A DNA stretch of 20,207 bases from an uncultured Saprospiraceae bacterium (GCA_937959375.1 CALGLS010000333.1:1-20207), one strand, 5' to 3'; shown: positions 9,243-18,857, counted from the first letter of the stretch. Translations and numbers: made by a program. The notes: generated by a model from the sequence alone, not told the origin.

Positions 9243-12200
9243 CTACCGCATCAAACTAACATCCCCTTTGTAAATTTCCACATGACCATCTAAAAACTCT
9301 ACTTCCGCATAGAATACAAAAACGGCAGGATTCATCAGATTGCCTTTAAACATTCCATCCCAACCTTCATCCGGAGCCATTAAGAAGAAGTCACTGAGTT
9401 CATATACAATTTCGCCCCAGCGATTAAATACTTTAAAGGTTTTTACATTTGAAGCACCTGCCCCTAGATAGATTTGGAAGTAATCGTTACGACCATCTCC
9501 GTTCGGACTAAAGGCATTCGGAATATAAACCGGACGATCTTTTCTAACCCGTATATTCACGCTTTCAACATCAAGACAACCATTGTCGTCAATCATGAGG
9601 AACTCATACGATCCTGACTCAAATGGATATATCCATCGTTCTAAACATAACGTACAAGTATCTCTAAATGCTTGGCCTTCCGTCCAACCCCATTGTTGTA
9701 ACAAACTCGTATCAATACTCAATTGAGCTTCTAGACTAACGCTGTCACCTAACTGAATTTCAAAGTCAGCAGGAAGCACTACCGCTATTTCTTCTGGTTC
9801 AATAACTTGTACCGCTTGAACACTTTCACAGCCATTTGCATCTTGGATGGTCAAATCATAATTGGCACCCACTAAGTTTCCAAACAGTGGAGATGTTGTA
9901 AAATCACCGCCATCTAATGAATACAGGTAAGGCCCTGTTCCTCCAGCAATGCTATCAATAATAATTGCACCATCATCATCTCCGTAACAACTAACGTCGA
10001 TGACCATAGCGGATGCATAAACATCTTCTGGTCCTTCTAAGCTTACCGAAGTGGTACCTGTACATCCATTATTATCAGTCGCTATTACAGCATAGGTTCC
10101 TCCTCCTAAATCACTTGCAAGAGGTCCTGTTGTTCCATTATCCCAAAGATATTCGAAAGGTGCAAAACCTCCTGCGGCTTGTACTTCTGCAAAACCGTCT
10201 TCTGAATTGGCACAACTCAAATTAAATCCTCCAAAATCAGATGCTGCAGTAAGCGTCACTGTTACTGGTGCTGGTTCCGCAACAAGGGCACTTGTAGACT
10301 CAGTACATCCATTGTCATCTGTTACCACCACTACATAATTTCCTGCGCCTAGATTGACCGGATCTTCATCTACCGAAGTGTTGCTCCAAGCAAATATATA
10401 CGTTCCGGTTCCCCCAGTCACCGTCAAGTCAATACTTCCATCTGTTGCATTATTACAGTTGGCATCCGTTGGCGTAGCATCTAACATTAATGCGGTAGGT
10501 TCTGTTAATGTCGCGAAAGATAAAGCAGTACATCCATTTGCATCTGTAACGGTCACGTTGTAGGTACCTGCAGAAAGACCGAATGGGTCTTGAACATCTG
10601 GTGCGCCATTATCCCAGTCAAAGGAATATGGCATCGTTCCACCAACTACATCTAGCGTGATACTTCCATTGCTACCTCCGTTACAAAGTATGTTATTTGG
10701 ACCAATTGTGCTTGCCGTTAATTCTACTGGTTGACCCACTGTTTCGGTATAAATCGTTGTACAACCATCATTATCAGTTATGGTCAAAGTATAATCACCT
10801 GCGATCACAGCTGTCAAATCTTCTGTTATATCACCCGTACTCCACAAGAAACTAAACGGTGGTATTCCCGAAGTAACGGTTACATTAATTCCACCATCAG
10901 CATCACCATTACAACTTGCGTCTGATGGTATTAAACTAACGTTAGGCGCACCTGGTGCATCTATTGTAACAGTATGAATGTCAGAACAACCATTCGCATC
11001 CGTAACAATTACATCATAATCCCCTTCTCCAAAATTATCGGGGTCTTCATCCATTGAACCTGTACTCCATAAGTAAGTGTATGGGGCTGTTCCTCCTGTC
11101 ACTGTAATATCAGCTGTTCCATTACTATCACCACAGGTTTCAGGTGTCGTTATATCTGAAATTGAAATTGCTGTTGGTTCATTAATCACTGCAGAGGCTG
11201 TGACCGTACAGTTGGTCGCATCTGTTACTGAAACGGTATAATTACCTGCTGGTAAACCACTTGGATCTGGGGCAGTTGAACCGCCAGGCATCCATAGGTA
11301 AGTATATGGGCCAACACCTCCTGATGGCGTTACTGTTGCGGTTCCATCTGATCCGTTATTACAACTTACATCAGTGGTTACGGCATTCGCCAAAAGCATA
11401 TTCGGTGTGTTCACATTTATTTCATAAGTAAAGGTACAGTCGTTTGCATCTGTTACGATACAAGTATAACTTCCCGCACCAACATTTGCTTGATCTTCCG
11501 TTGGTGGCAAACCAGACACCCATAAAAAGTCATAAGGTCCTACTCCTCCTGTCACGGTTAAATCTATTGAACCATTTTGTTCTCCACAAGTCGCATCTGA
11601 AGCAGTTCCGTTTACATCTAGTGCCGGTGGTGCTGTTAGCATTTGAGTTATTGTATATTCACACCCCGCTCCATCGGTTACGAGTACGGTGTAGTTTCCT
11701 ACTGGTAATCCAGAAGCAGTTTGACCAGTTCCTCCCATCGGACTCCACAGATATTCATACGGAGGTACACCCCCTGAAATGTTTGCTGTAATTGTTCCAT
11801 TGGACCCTCCGTCACAACTAATGTTTGTTGGTGTCACATCACCAATCAATGCATTTGGTGCATCTACTGTAATGATCTGTGTTCCCGTACAACCGTTTGC
11901 ATCTGTCACCACTACGGTGTGATCGGTAGCTGCCAAGTTAGTTGGATTCTGTTCTACCGAACCACTTGGGCTCCACAAATAAGTATAAGTTCCCGTTCCT
12001 CCTGCTACTGAAATCGTGATGGTTCCGTTAGAAGCATTACAGGTCTCATCGGTTGCGTTACCATTTATTGTTATGATTTCTGGTTGTTCAATTAGAGTGG
12101 AGGCAGTGTAGGTACAACCGTCATTATCTGTTACAGTTACGGTGTAGTTGCCTGCTGGCAAATTTGCAATATCTTCCGTGATCACTCCTCCAAAACTCCA

Positions 12201-15200
12201 TGCGTATGTAAATGGCGTGGCGCCACCTGTAATTTGCAAATCAGCTGCTCCATCCGTTGCATCAAAACAAGAAGCATCAGCTGAGATGATTGACAACATA
12301 GGTCCGTTAGGTGGTACTACACTAATTTCGTGTGTTGCTGTACATAAGTTCGCATCTGTAACCGTACAAATATAATTGCCCGATGCAAAATCAGTTGGAT
12401 CTTCCTCCACAGAGCCATTGCTCCATAAATAAGTATATGGTCCGACACCTCCCGTTGCTGTAATATCAGATGCGCCATTATTTTGTCCACAAACAGCTGG
12501 TGTACTTACATCTGAAACTTCGATAAGTGTTGGCTCTCCAATCACCTGCGTCAAAGTTGCCGTACACAAAGTAGCATCCGTAACGATTACGGTGTAAGTT
12601 CCCATTGGAATATCATTTAAATCTTCACCATTCCAAGGAGTAGTTGTCCAATCATAAGTATACGGCCCAACACCTCCTGTTACTTCCAAGTCTATATTTC
12701 CATCTGAGGATCCAAAGCAATTCGCGTCTGTTGGAGTTGCACTCAAGGTCAAAGCGTTTGGTGTAACAACATCTACACAGATATTAAAAACACAAGCGTT
12801 AGCATCTGTTACATCTACACAGTAGGTTCCTATTGATAAATTTGGTTGATCTGGAGCGTCAGGCAAACCAGTATCCCAAATATAAGAATACGGTGCGGTT
12901 CCTCCCGATGGTGTTATCGTAATAGATCCATTTGATTCACCACAAGTTTCGTCTGTCGAAGTTCCCGTCGCTGTTAGTGCTGTAGGTTCCCCTAAAACGA
13001 GTGCGATCTCAGTGGTACAACCATTGGCATCTGTAGCTGTTCCGGTGACGGGGCCTGCTGTAAAATCAGTTGGATCTTCATCAGTAGAACCATTACTCCA
13101 GATATAAGTGTAAGGTGCAGTTCCTCCTTCAACTGTAATATCAACAGTTCCATCGGTTCCTCCGAAACAGCTTACATCTGTACCAATTGCACTGCTTGTC
13201 AGTTCTGCTGGGGCACCAACTGTAATGGCAAAAGTCTCAATACAACCATTTCCATCTGTTACTTCCAATGTATAATCATCTGGCAATAATCCTGATGGGT
13301 TTGCATCAACCAAGGCACCTGGCATCCATAAATAATTGTATGGTCCGGTTCCTCCACTTACTGTTGTTGTGATAGATCCGTTTGCTTCACCGCAGGTTGC
13401 TTGAAATGCGTTTCCATCAATCACAATTGGTGTTGGCTCTATTACAGTTTGAGGCAACTCAATCGAACAACCATCAGCATCTGTAACCACTACGGTATAG
13501 TCACCTGCAGGTAAATCAGTTGCGACATCATTTGTGCCTCCAATTGGCAACCATTGATAGGTATAAGGTCCGTTGCCACCATTGGCCGTTACAGAAGCGG
13601 TACCATCTGCTCCACCATTACAACTTACAGCATTGGTCGCTGTTGTTCCTAACAATGCATTTGGTGCCAATACTTCAACTGCTCCTATTCCGATACAGCC
13701 ATTTACATCTGTCACTTCTACGGTGTAATTAGCTGCAGCTAAACTCGATGGATTTGGATCTACTAAATTCCCAGGCATCCACACATACGTGTAAGGTCCT
13801 GTACCACCAACAACCGTACTTGTAATACTACCATTTGAGTCACCACATGTTTCTGGGCTTGATATTCCAGAAACTTCGATTGGATCTGGCTCTTCCAATT
13901 CTACTGGTATTTCAAAAGTACAATCATTCGCATCTGTTATAATACAAACGACTGAGCCTGCAGACAAACCTGTTGGGTCTTGCATTACGGAACCAGAACT
14001 CCAATCATAGGTGTATGGAGCAAGACCTCCTGATGGTTCAAGATCAATGCTTCCATCTGCTCCCCCGTTACAACTTACGTTAGAAGGAGTTGCTGTTGCA
14101 AAAAGTGCATTCGGTTCTTCTACATCAATTGAGAATGTTCCAGTACAACCGTTTTCATCTGTGACTAATACACTATAACTATCTACTGCTAAACCAGTTG
14201 GGTTTTGTAAAACTGAACCACCTGGTGTCCAAAGGTAATCATAGGTTCCAGTTCCTCCGTTTACCGAAATAGCGATACTTCCATTGGCTTCTCCACAGAC
14301 TGCATCGAAAGCATTTCCTGTTATTTCAATAGCAGCTGGTTCGTCAATTGTTTCACACAATACAATGGTACAGTTGGTCGCATCAGTAACGGTTACGCAA
14401 TAAATTCCTCCAGCTAAGTCTTCTATATCTTGAGTTGTTTCATTATTATCCCAAATGTATTGGAACGGTCCGGTTCCTCCTGCTACATCCAAATCTATTG
14501 ATCCAGTTGCTTCGCTATTACAATCTGTTGCCGTTGGGATAGCAGACAAGGCTAGACCTGATGGCGTTTCAACATCTATTGAAAATGTTTCGGTACAGTT
14601 ATTAGCATCTGTAACAACAACGGAATACGTTCCTGGTCCGAGTCCTGACGGATCTTCATCTAGATCACCTGTTGGCGACCAAAGGTAGGTGTAACCGCCT
14701 GCACCGCCGTTTACATTGATACTAATTGCACCGTTATCATCTCCACAAACAGCATCCTGTGCGCTTCCTGTTATTTCTATTGCCGATGGTTCATCAACAT
14801 CGATGTCTATTGTTTCGGTACAACCGTTTGCATCCGTAACCAGTACTTCATAATTATTTGCTGACAAGCCCACCGGATCTTGATCCACACTTATGGTGTT
14901 GGTCCAAGTATAAGTAAAAGGTCCTGTTCCGTTTGTAACTTCGAGGTCAATACTTCCGTCCATTCCACCATTACAATTTGCATCGTTGGCAGAAATGGAA
15001 AGATCCATTGGTTCTATTTCACCTACGTCAATTGTTTCTATTACGGAACAGCCGTTATCATCTGTAACGGTTACTTCGTAAGTAATGGCTTCGAGTCCTG
15101 TTGGATTTGGTGTATTTCCTCCAGCTCCATTGTTCCAAGCATAATCATATGGAGCAGAGCCCCCGTTTACAGTTACCGTTGCGGTTCCATTATCTTCTCC

Positions 15201-18200
15201 ACAGATTGTTTCTGTTGTTGTGAAAGCAACCACAATCGGTGTAGGTTCTCCGACCACAGTACTGATTACCATTGTACAGTTATCAGCATCGGTTACCGTC
15301 ACTTCGTAGTTTCCAGCAGTTAATCCTATTGGGTCTTGACTAATACTTGTAGTACCTGTCCATGCGTAGGAATATCCAGCAGTACCTCCTGTAACCTCTA
15401 GGTCAATACTTCCATCGTCAGCTCCATTACAATTTGCATCTGTTGGAGTAATGGATAATTGGATTGGATCAGGAGTCGTTACTTCGACAGCAGTTGTTCC
15501 GGTACAACCATTCGCATCCGTAATTAAAACGGAATAGTTTGCAGGAGCAAGTCCTACAGGATTCTGGTCGGTAGATCCACCTGGTGTCCAAACGTAGTTA
15601 TAGGCTCCAGTTCCTCCATTTACTATAATCGAAATTGATCCATTATCATCACCGCAAGTCGCTTGATTAGAAGAACCACTTGCTGTAATTGCATCTGGCT
15701 CATTGACCACAGCGGATGAAACAAATTCACAACCAGCTGCATCGGTAACCGTTACATTATAAGTTCCTGCCTCAAGATCTGTTGGGTCCTCTACAGTTCC
15801 TGCTCCATTATCCCACAAATAAGTTATTAATCCTGTACCTCCAGTAACGACTAGATCGATACTTCCATCGGAGCCACCATTACAACTTACATCAGTAACC
15901 GTATTTGACAAGCTCAATCCAGAAGGTACATTCACATCAATTGAGAAGGTTTCAGTACAAGTATTGGCATCCGTCACTACGACGGTGTAAGTTCCTGGAC
16001 CAAGACCTGTGGGATCTTCAACTACTCCTCCACTTGGTGACCATTGGTAGGTATACCCAGCGGTACCTCCACTTACAGTAATATCAATTGAACCGTTATT
16101 ATTTCCACAAGCTGCGTCCATAGAAGTTCCTGAAATACTGATTGCAGTTGCTGGTTCTGTCAAAATAACGGTTGTTTCACTGGTGCATCCGTTTGCATCT
16201 GTTACAACAACCTGACAAGGACCCGCGGGTAAATCTGTTGCTGTTTGAGTTGTTTGGGTATTACACCATAAGAAGGTAAATCCTCCGGCTCCTCCAGTTG
16301 GTGTTACCGTTGCGGAACCATCACTTTGCCCAATGCAGTTTACATCCATTTGAGTTGTACTCAAAGAAATAGCTGCAGGTTGAGTAGGTGTTACTATTGC
16401 AGTTGAAGTACAACCATTTGCATCTGTTACTACAACCTCGCAAGCTACTGCGGGTAGATCCGTTGCTGTTTGTGTGGTTTGGTTATTACACCATAGGTAC
16501 GTATATCCGCCAGCTCCACCGGTTGGTGTTACCGTTGCAGAACCATCAGATCCTCCTTCACATGAAACGTTCGTTTGCGAAGTCGTTAAGTTCATTCCTG
16601 TTGGTTCAGTTAGATCAATGCAAGATTGTATGGTACAGTTATTTGCGTCAGTCACAACAACACAACATTCTCCAGCAGGTAAATTAGCAACCGTTGCAGT
16701 TGTTGCTCCATTACACCATAGGTATGTGTATCCTGCTGTTCCTCCTCCTACCGTTACTGTTCCACCACCAGTGCTTGCTCCATTACAATCAACGTTCGTT
16801 TGTGTAGTTGAAATAGTCAATGGTGTTGGAGTCGTTATATCTACACATATTTCTTCGGTACAGTTACTAGCGTCAGTCACGGTTACACAACATTGTCCGA
16901 CAGGAAGACTTGTTGCCATTTCTGTAGTTTGTCCGTTACACCAAGCATAACTGTAACCAGCTGTCCCTCCCGATGGCGTTACTGTTGCTGTTCCATTTAG
17001 ACTACCGTCACAACTACCATTTGTTTGTGTTGTGGATAGTACTAAAGCAGCTGGTTCATCTATTTCAATAGTTTCTACAGATGAACAACCGTTGTCTGCA
17101 GTAACTGTTACCATATAGGTTCCTCCTGTCAAACCAGATGCTGTATTTGTCAAACTTACATTAGGTACCCAGTTATAAGTGAATGGCCCTATCCCTGTAT
17201 TACTTACCGTAATCGTTGCGGTTCCATTTGTTTCACCGTTACAAGCGATATCGGTACTTGCTGACGTTGTCATTGGAAGTTCGCTATTGGAAGTCACAAC
17301 CACACATTCTTGTGCAGTACAACTAACGGTTCCTTGAGTAGCCGTAGTCATTTCTATTGTTGATGTGAGACAGTAAGTACCTGCTGCACAAACTTGAATA
17401 AATGGAGACGTTGGATCATCACAAATATCTCCATCTGAAGTAGTCCACAAAAACGAATCTCCTTCCGAATTAAAACCATCTAAATATAATGGATTAGTCA
17501 GATCACATCCCAAGGCACCTCCTCCAGCAATATCAACACTTGGTTCTAGTATAAACAAGTTCAATATTATGGTACTATCGCAACCTTGAAAGTTAGGTCC
17601 ACAAGAAATAGTATATGTATTTTCTAATTCATAAGGCGCCCCACAAACAAAGTAATCTTCCCCTTGGCATATTGCAATATCGATTTCATTTGTTACATCA
17701 GGATTTTCAATTACATTCAAAAGTACCGTACTATCACAGCCTTGATAACTTGCCCCATTTAACACAACTGAGTAAGAACCATTTGTATAACTCTCTCCAT
17801 TGCTATCATAAATAAAAGACTCACCTTCACAATAATAACCAATGTCGTTTGTTGGCGGAATAGGTGCGACATTAACTGTAATACAAAGTGGATCTGTATC
17901 ATGACAATCGTTTTCTGCTACGACACAGATTTGGCCTGAAGTAGTTGTATTTGGGAAATCAATAGTTACTTCATTACCAGGTAAAGTTTGGTTAACAGTC
18001 CAACCAGCTGGTACGGTCCATACATAGTCAATGGCAGAAAATATTTCAGGAATAGAATAAGTAATCCCAGTTGCTCCAGCACACATACTAGTAGGTCCAG
18101 TAATAGCGACTGGGTTAACTAAATCAGGAAGTGCCGTTGCATCAAATGGGGTTACATCAATTACATACTCGCACATATCACCAGAACAACCATCTATGAA

Positions 18201-18674
18201 TAGGTAATAAACATTACCAACGATGAAGTTATTACTAGTCAGATTAATTGGCCCTGTAGAGCAAGCTGTTTGACAAGCTCCGGGAACTACGGCACCTGGC
18301 CCTGTTTCACAGTCATCATATATCCCTGCTTGAATTCCTTGAAAACCACCTGGCACACCCGGACAATTAAAAGGGGTAATAGTAATCGTAATTGTTGTGT
18401 ATGCTGCTACAAAAGCCAACCATTCCATATTATTAGGCACACCATTTCCATTACAAAGAGAACTTGGCCAAGTAACGTTTGTTCCACCAAGTTGTCCACA
18501 ATACCCATTGATCTCACCGTTACAAAAAGAAACGGCATCACAACTGGTAGGTCCTGGAGGAGCTGGAAAATCAGATCCGTTGGGGTTGTTGCACTGCGCA
18601 TGCAAGCCGGTTTGGATTGTGAATAATGAAAAAATAATTGTAATAATCAGGTAGAGTGACAGTTTCCGTCCCAT
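9243..18674 (-). CDS. Giant SprB-repeat surface protein with T9SS type B C-terminal domain
   Basis: A 3143-residue exported protein related to SprB, the mobile surface adhesin of gliding Bacteroidota. The signal peptide (hydrophobic 5-22) probably ends at HA|QC (26/27). Residues ~28-180 form a Cys-rich N-terminal domain I cannot name. A PKD-like domain (~190-270) and two small GCDS modules (~278-325, ~334-377) follow, then a segment with several Cys (~380-467). From 468 to ~2961 there are 33 SprB repeats of ~75 residues (pattern SC.G..DG.I.L.V.GG..PY.Y.W...GL.AG.Y.V.VTDANGC). Next is an Ig-like domain (~2962-3044) with a CTLC motif, and the T9SS type B domain (3045-3143). The start follows CTCAAA, with no Shine-Dalgarno site, as usual in the phylum. 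A terminator follows the stop. It probably acts as a long surface filament or adhesin; ligand unknown. No SprF-like secretion partner lies in the window. Confidence 0.95.
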   Translation of the reverse strand: MGRKLSLYLIITIIFSLFTIQTGLHAQCNNPNGSDFPAPPGPTSCDAVSFCNGEINGYCGQLGGTNVTWPSSLCNGNGVPNNMEWLAFVAAYTTITITITPFNCPGVPGGFQGIQAGIYDDCETGPGAVVPGACQTACSTGPINLTSNNFIVGNVYYLFIDGCSGDMCEYVIDVTPFDATALPDLVNPVAITGPTSMCAGATGITYSIPEIFSAIDYVWTVPAGWTVNQTLPGNEVTIDFPNTTTSGQICVVAENDCHDTDPLCITVNVAPIPPTNDIGYYCEGESFIYDSNGESYTNGSYSVVLNGASYQGCDSTVLLNVIENPDVTNEIDIAICQGEDYFVCGAPYELENTYTISCGPNFQGCDSTIILNLFILEPSVDIAGGGALGCDLTNPLYLDGFNSEGDSFLWTTSDGDICDDPTSPFIQVCAAGTYCLTSTIEMTTATQGTVSCTAQECVVVTSNSELPMTTSASTDIACNGETNGTATITVSNTGIGPFTYNWVPNVSLTNTASGLTGGTYMVTVTADNGCSSVETIEIDEPAALVLSTTQTNGSCDGSLNGTATVTPSGGTAGYSYAWCNGQTTEMATSLPVGQCCVTVTDASNCTEEICVDITTPTPLTISTTQTNVDCNGASTGGGTVTVGGGTAGYTYLWCNGATTATVANLPAGECCVVVTDANNCTIQSCIDLTEPTGMNLTTSQTNVSCEGGSDGSATVTPTGGAGGYTYLWCNNQTTQTATDLPAVACEVVVTDANGCTSTAIVTPTQPAAISLSTTQMDVNCIGQSDGSATVTPTGGAGGFTFLWCNTQTTQTATDLPAGPCQVVVTDANGCTSETTVILTEPATAISISGTSMDAACGNNNGSIDITVSGGTAGYTYQWSPSGGVVEDPTGLGPGTYTVVVTDANTCTETFSIDVNVPSGLSLSNTVTDVSCNGGSDGSIDLVVTGGTGLITYLWDNGAGTVEDPTDLEAGTYNVTVTDAAGCEFVSSAVVNEPDAITASGSSNQATCGDDNGSISIIVNGGTGAYNYVWTPGGSTDQNPVGLAPANYSVLITDANGCTGTTAVEVTTPDPIQLSITPTDANCNGADDGSIDLEVTGGTAGYSYAWTGTTSISQDPIGLTAGNYEVTVTDADNCTMVISTVVGEPTPIVVAFTTTETICGEDNGTATVTVNGGSAPYDYAWNNGAGGNTPNPTGLEAITYEVTVTDDNGCSVIETIDVGEIEPMDLSISANDANCNGGMDGSIDLEVTNGTGPFTYTWTNTISVDQDPVGLSANNYEVLVTDANGCTETIDIDVDEPSAIEITGSAQDAVCGDDNGAISINVNGGAGGYTYLWSPTGDLDEDPSGLGPGTYSVVVTDANNCTETFSIDVETPSGLALSAIPTATDCNSEATGSIDLDVAGGTGPFQYIWDNNETTQDIEDLAGGIYCVTVTDATNCTIVLCETIDEPAAIEITGNAFDAVCGEANGSIAISVNGGTGTYDYLWTPGGSVLQNPTGLAVDSYSVLVTDENGCTGTFSIDVEEPNALFATATPSNVSCNGGADGSIDLEPSGGLAPYTYDWSSGSVMQDPTGLSAGSVVCIITDANDCTFEIPVELEEPDPIEVSGISSPETCGDSNGSITSTVVGGTGPYTYVWMPGNLVDPNPSSLAAANYTVEVTDVNGCIGIGAVEVLAPNALLGTTATNAVSCNGGADGTASVTANGGNGPYTYQWLPIGGTNDVATDLPAGDYTVVVTDADGCSIELPQTVIEPTPIVIDGNAFQATCGEANGSITTTVSGGTGPYNYLWMPGALVDANPSGLLPDDYTLEVTDGNGCIETFAITVGAPAELTSSAIGTDVSCFGGTDGTVDITVEGGTAPYTYIWSNGSTDEDPTDFTAGPVTGTATDANGCTTEIALVLGEPTALTATGTSTDETCGESNGSITITPSGGTAPYSYIWDTGLPDAPDQPNLSIGTYCVDVTDANACVFNICVDVVTPNALTLSATPTDANCFGSSDGNIDLEVTGGVGPYTYDWTTTPWNGEDLNDIPMGTYTVIVTDATLCTATLTQVIGEPTLIEVSDVSTPAVCGQNNGASDITATGGVGPYTYLWSNGSVEEDPTDFASGNYICTVTDANLCTATHEISVVPPNGPMLSIISADASCFDATDGAADLQITGGATPFTYAWSFGGVITEDIANLPAGNYTVTVTDNDGCTYTASTLIEQPEIITINGNATDETCNASNGTITISVAGGTGTYTYLWSPSGSVEQNPTNLAATDHTVVVTDANGCTGTQIITVDAPNALIGDVTPTNISCDGGSNGTITANISGGVPPYEYLWSPMGGTGQTASGLPVGNYTVLVTDGAGCEYTITQMLTAPPALDVNGTASDATCGEQNGSIDLTVTGGVGPYDFLWVSGLPPTEDQANVGAGSYTCIVTDANDCTFTYEINVNTPNMLLANAVTTDVSCNNGSDGTATVTPSGGVGPYTYLWMPGGSTAPDPSGLPAGNYTVSVTDATNCTVTASAVINEPTAISISDITTPETCGDSNGTADITVTGGTAPYTYLWSTGSMDEDPDNFGEGDYDVIVTDANGCSDIHTVTIDAPGAPNVSLIPSDASCNGDADGGINVTVTSGIPPFSFLWSTGDITEDLTAVIAGDYTLTITDNDGCTTIYTETVGQPVELTASTIGPNNILCNGGSNGSITLDVVGGTMPYSFDWDNGAPDVQDPFGLSAGTYNVTVTDANGCTALSFATLTEPTALMLDATPTDANCNNATDGSIDLTVTGGTGTYIFAWSNTSVDEDPVNLGAGNYVVVVTDDNGCTESTSALVAEPAPVTVTLTAASDFGGFNLSCANSEDGFAEVQAAGGFAPFEYLWDNGTTGPLASDLGGGTYAVIATDNNGCTGTTSVSLEGPEDVYASAMVIDVSCYGDDDGAIIIDSIAGGTGPYLYSLDGGDFTTSPLFGNLVGANYDLTIQDANGCESVQAVQVIEPEEIAVVLPADFEIQLGDSVSLEAQLSIDTSLLQQWGWTEGQAFRDTCTLCLERWIYPFESGSYEFLMIDDNGCLDVESVNIRVRKDRPVYIPNAFSPNGDGRNDYFQIYLGAGASNVKTFKVFNRWGEIVYELSDFFLMAPDEGWDGMFKGNLMNPAVFVFYAEVEFLDGHVEIYKGDVSLMR
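10704..16121 (-). repeat. Two-module SprB super-repeat, 12 copies of ~450 bp
   Basis: Modules 6 to 29 alternate without exception between type A, with a short start loop C[GN]..NG (for example CGDDNGSI, CGEANGSI, CGESNGSI), and type B, whose loop is one residue longer (for example CNGGSDGSIDL, CNGADDGSIDL, CFGGTDGTVDI). Type A cysteine codons fall at about 16106, 15655, 15205, 14745, 14295, 13845, 13395, 12945, 12490, 12040, 11585 and 11130, a period of about 452 bp. The duplicating unit therefore seems to be the pair of modules. Confidence 0.85.
16122..17024 (-). repeat. Cys-rich SprB subtype block (modules 2-5)
   Basis: Four consecutive modules near the N-terminal end share a distinct strand, LWCN.QTT or AWCNGQTT, where most later modules have W-S or W-[DTM]. 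They also carry an extra Cys or Cys pair before the TDA.NC end (QCCVTV, ECCVVV, ACEVVV, PCQVVV). These extra cysteines suggest one more disulfide per module than in the rest of the array. The block sits directly before the A/B super-repeat. Confidence 0.8.
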
Positions 18675-18702
18675 TTGAGGAATAATTTTAATAGTGAATT
18701 TG

Positions 18703-18738
18703 CAAATAGTTAACAGTCGTTTATTTTCATATCAAACA
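18703..18738 (-). promoter_or_regulatory. Candidate promoter of the 3143-residue SprB protein gene
   Basis: On the minus strand TGTTTG (18733-18738) lies 22 bp upstream of ACTATTTG (18703-18710). This partly fits the Bacteroidota sigma factor pattern (TTTG near -33, TAnnTTTG near -7), but the -7 element has two mismatches and the spacer is slightly long. The leader to the ATG would be about 25 nt. This is a weak prediction. Confidence 0.3.
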
Positions 18739-18753
18739 GACCATACTTATAAA

Positions 18754-18773
18754 ACTACTGGGTAAACAGTAGT
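18754..18773. repeat. Perfect inverted repeat, 7-bp arms, operator-like
   Basis: ACTACTG (18754-18760) and CAGTAGT (18767-18773) are perfect complements around GGTAAA. The dyad lies just upstream of the candidate -33 element, about 80-100 bp before the start codon, where an activator or repressor site would be expected. It has no T-run, so it is not a terminator. Function is inferred from position only. Confidence 0.6.
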
Positions 18774-18811
18774 CATTTTAATGATTGTATGAGATAAAAA
18801 AACTTAAGATA

Positions 18812-18826
18812 ATGAGTAACACTCAT
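18812..18826. repeat. Perfect inverted repeat, 6-bp arms, 3-nt spacer
   Basis: ATGAGT (18812-18817) and ACTCAT (18821-18826) flank AAC. It is about 40 bp upstream of the dyad at 18754-18773 and could be a protein-binding site. Short dyads of this size do occur by chance. Confidence 0.5.
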
Positions 18827-18834
18827 CGTTTTAT

Positions 18835-18857
18835 AAAAACAAATAACGTTTGTTTTT
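18835..18857. repeat. AT-rich inverted repeat, 9-bp arms
   Basis: AAAAACAAA (18835-18843) pairs with TTTGTTTTT (18849-18857) around TAACG. With almost no GC in the stem it would be a weak hairpin. It may be a weak terminator for read-through or just AT-rich intergenic DNA. Confidence 0.45.

Larger units (their letters stand above)
9792..17273 (-). repeat. Array of 33 SprB repeats inside the giant protein
   Basis: Counted from the translation: 33 modules of about 75 residues (~226 bp). The first five span 17273-16122, modules 6-29 span 16121-10704 and the last four run to ~9792. Each has a Cys near the start, a GG turn, an aromatic Y-x-[WY] strand, a GL.AG.Y turn and a VTDANGC end, consistent with a Cys-Cys pair bracketing each Ig-like fold. 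Module 32 carries the insertion-type start FGGFNLSC in place of the usual start. Module 33 lacks the Trp and has YSLDGG instead. Confidence 0.9.

Noticed and set aside
16388..16950. Plus-strand open frames of 99 and 158 codons opposite the SprB array
   Set aside because: They lie antisense to a repeat array whose periodic composition keeps stops away. Their translations mirror the repeat period and show no domain or signal. The same holds for the plus-strand frames near 10354, 11444, 12148, 13520, 14455, 14880 and 18270.
9792..17273. CRISPR or non-coding tandem repeat explanation for the ~226-bp periodicity
   Set aside because: The period is a whole number of codons on average, the frame is open throughout, and conservation follows protein positions (Cys, GG, Trp, TDANGC).
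9792..17273. Target of a diversity-generating retroelement
   Set aside because: Variation between modules is spread over all positions without an adenine-biased hot spot, and no reverse transcriptase or template repeat is visible in the window.
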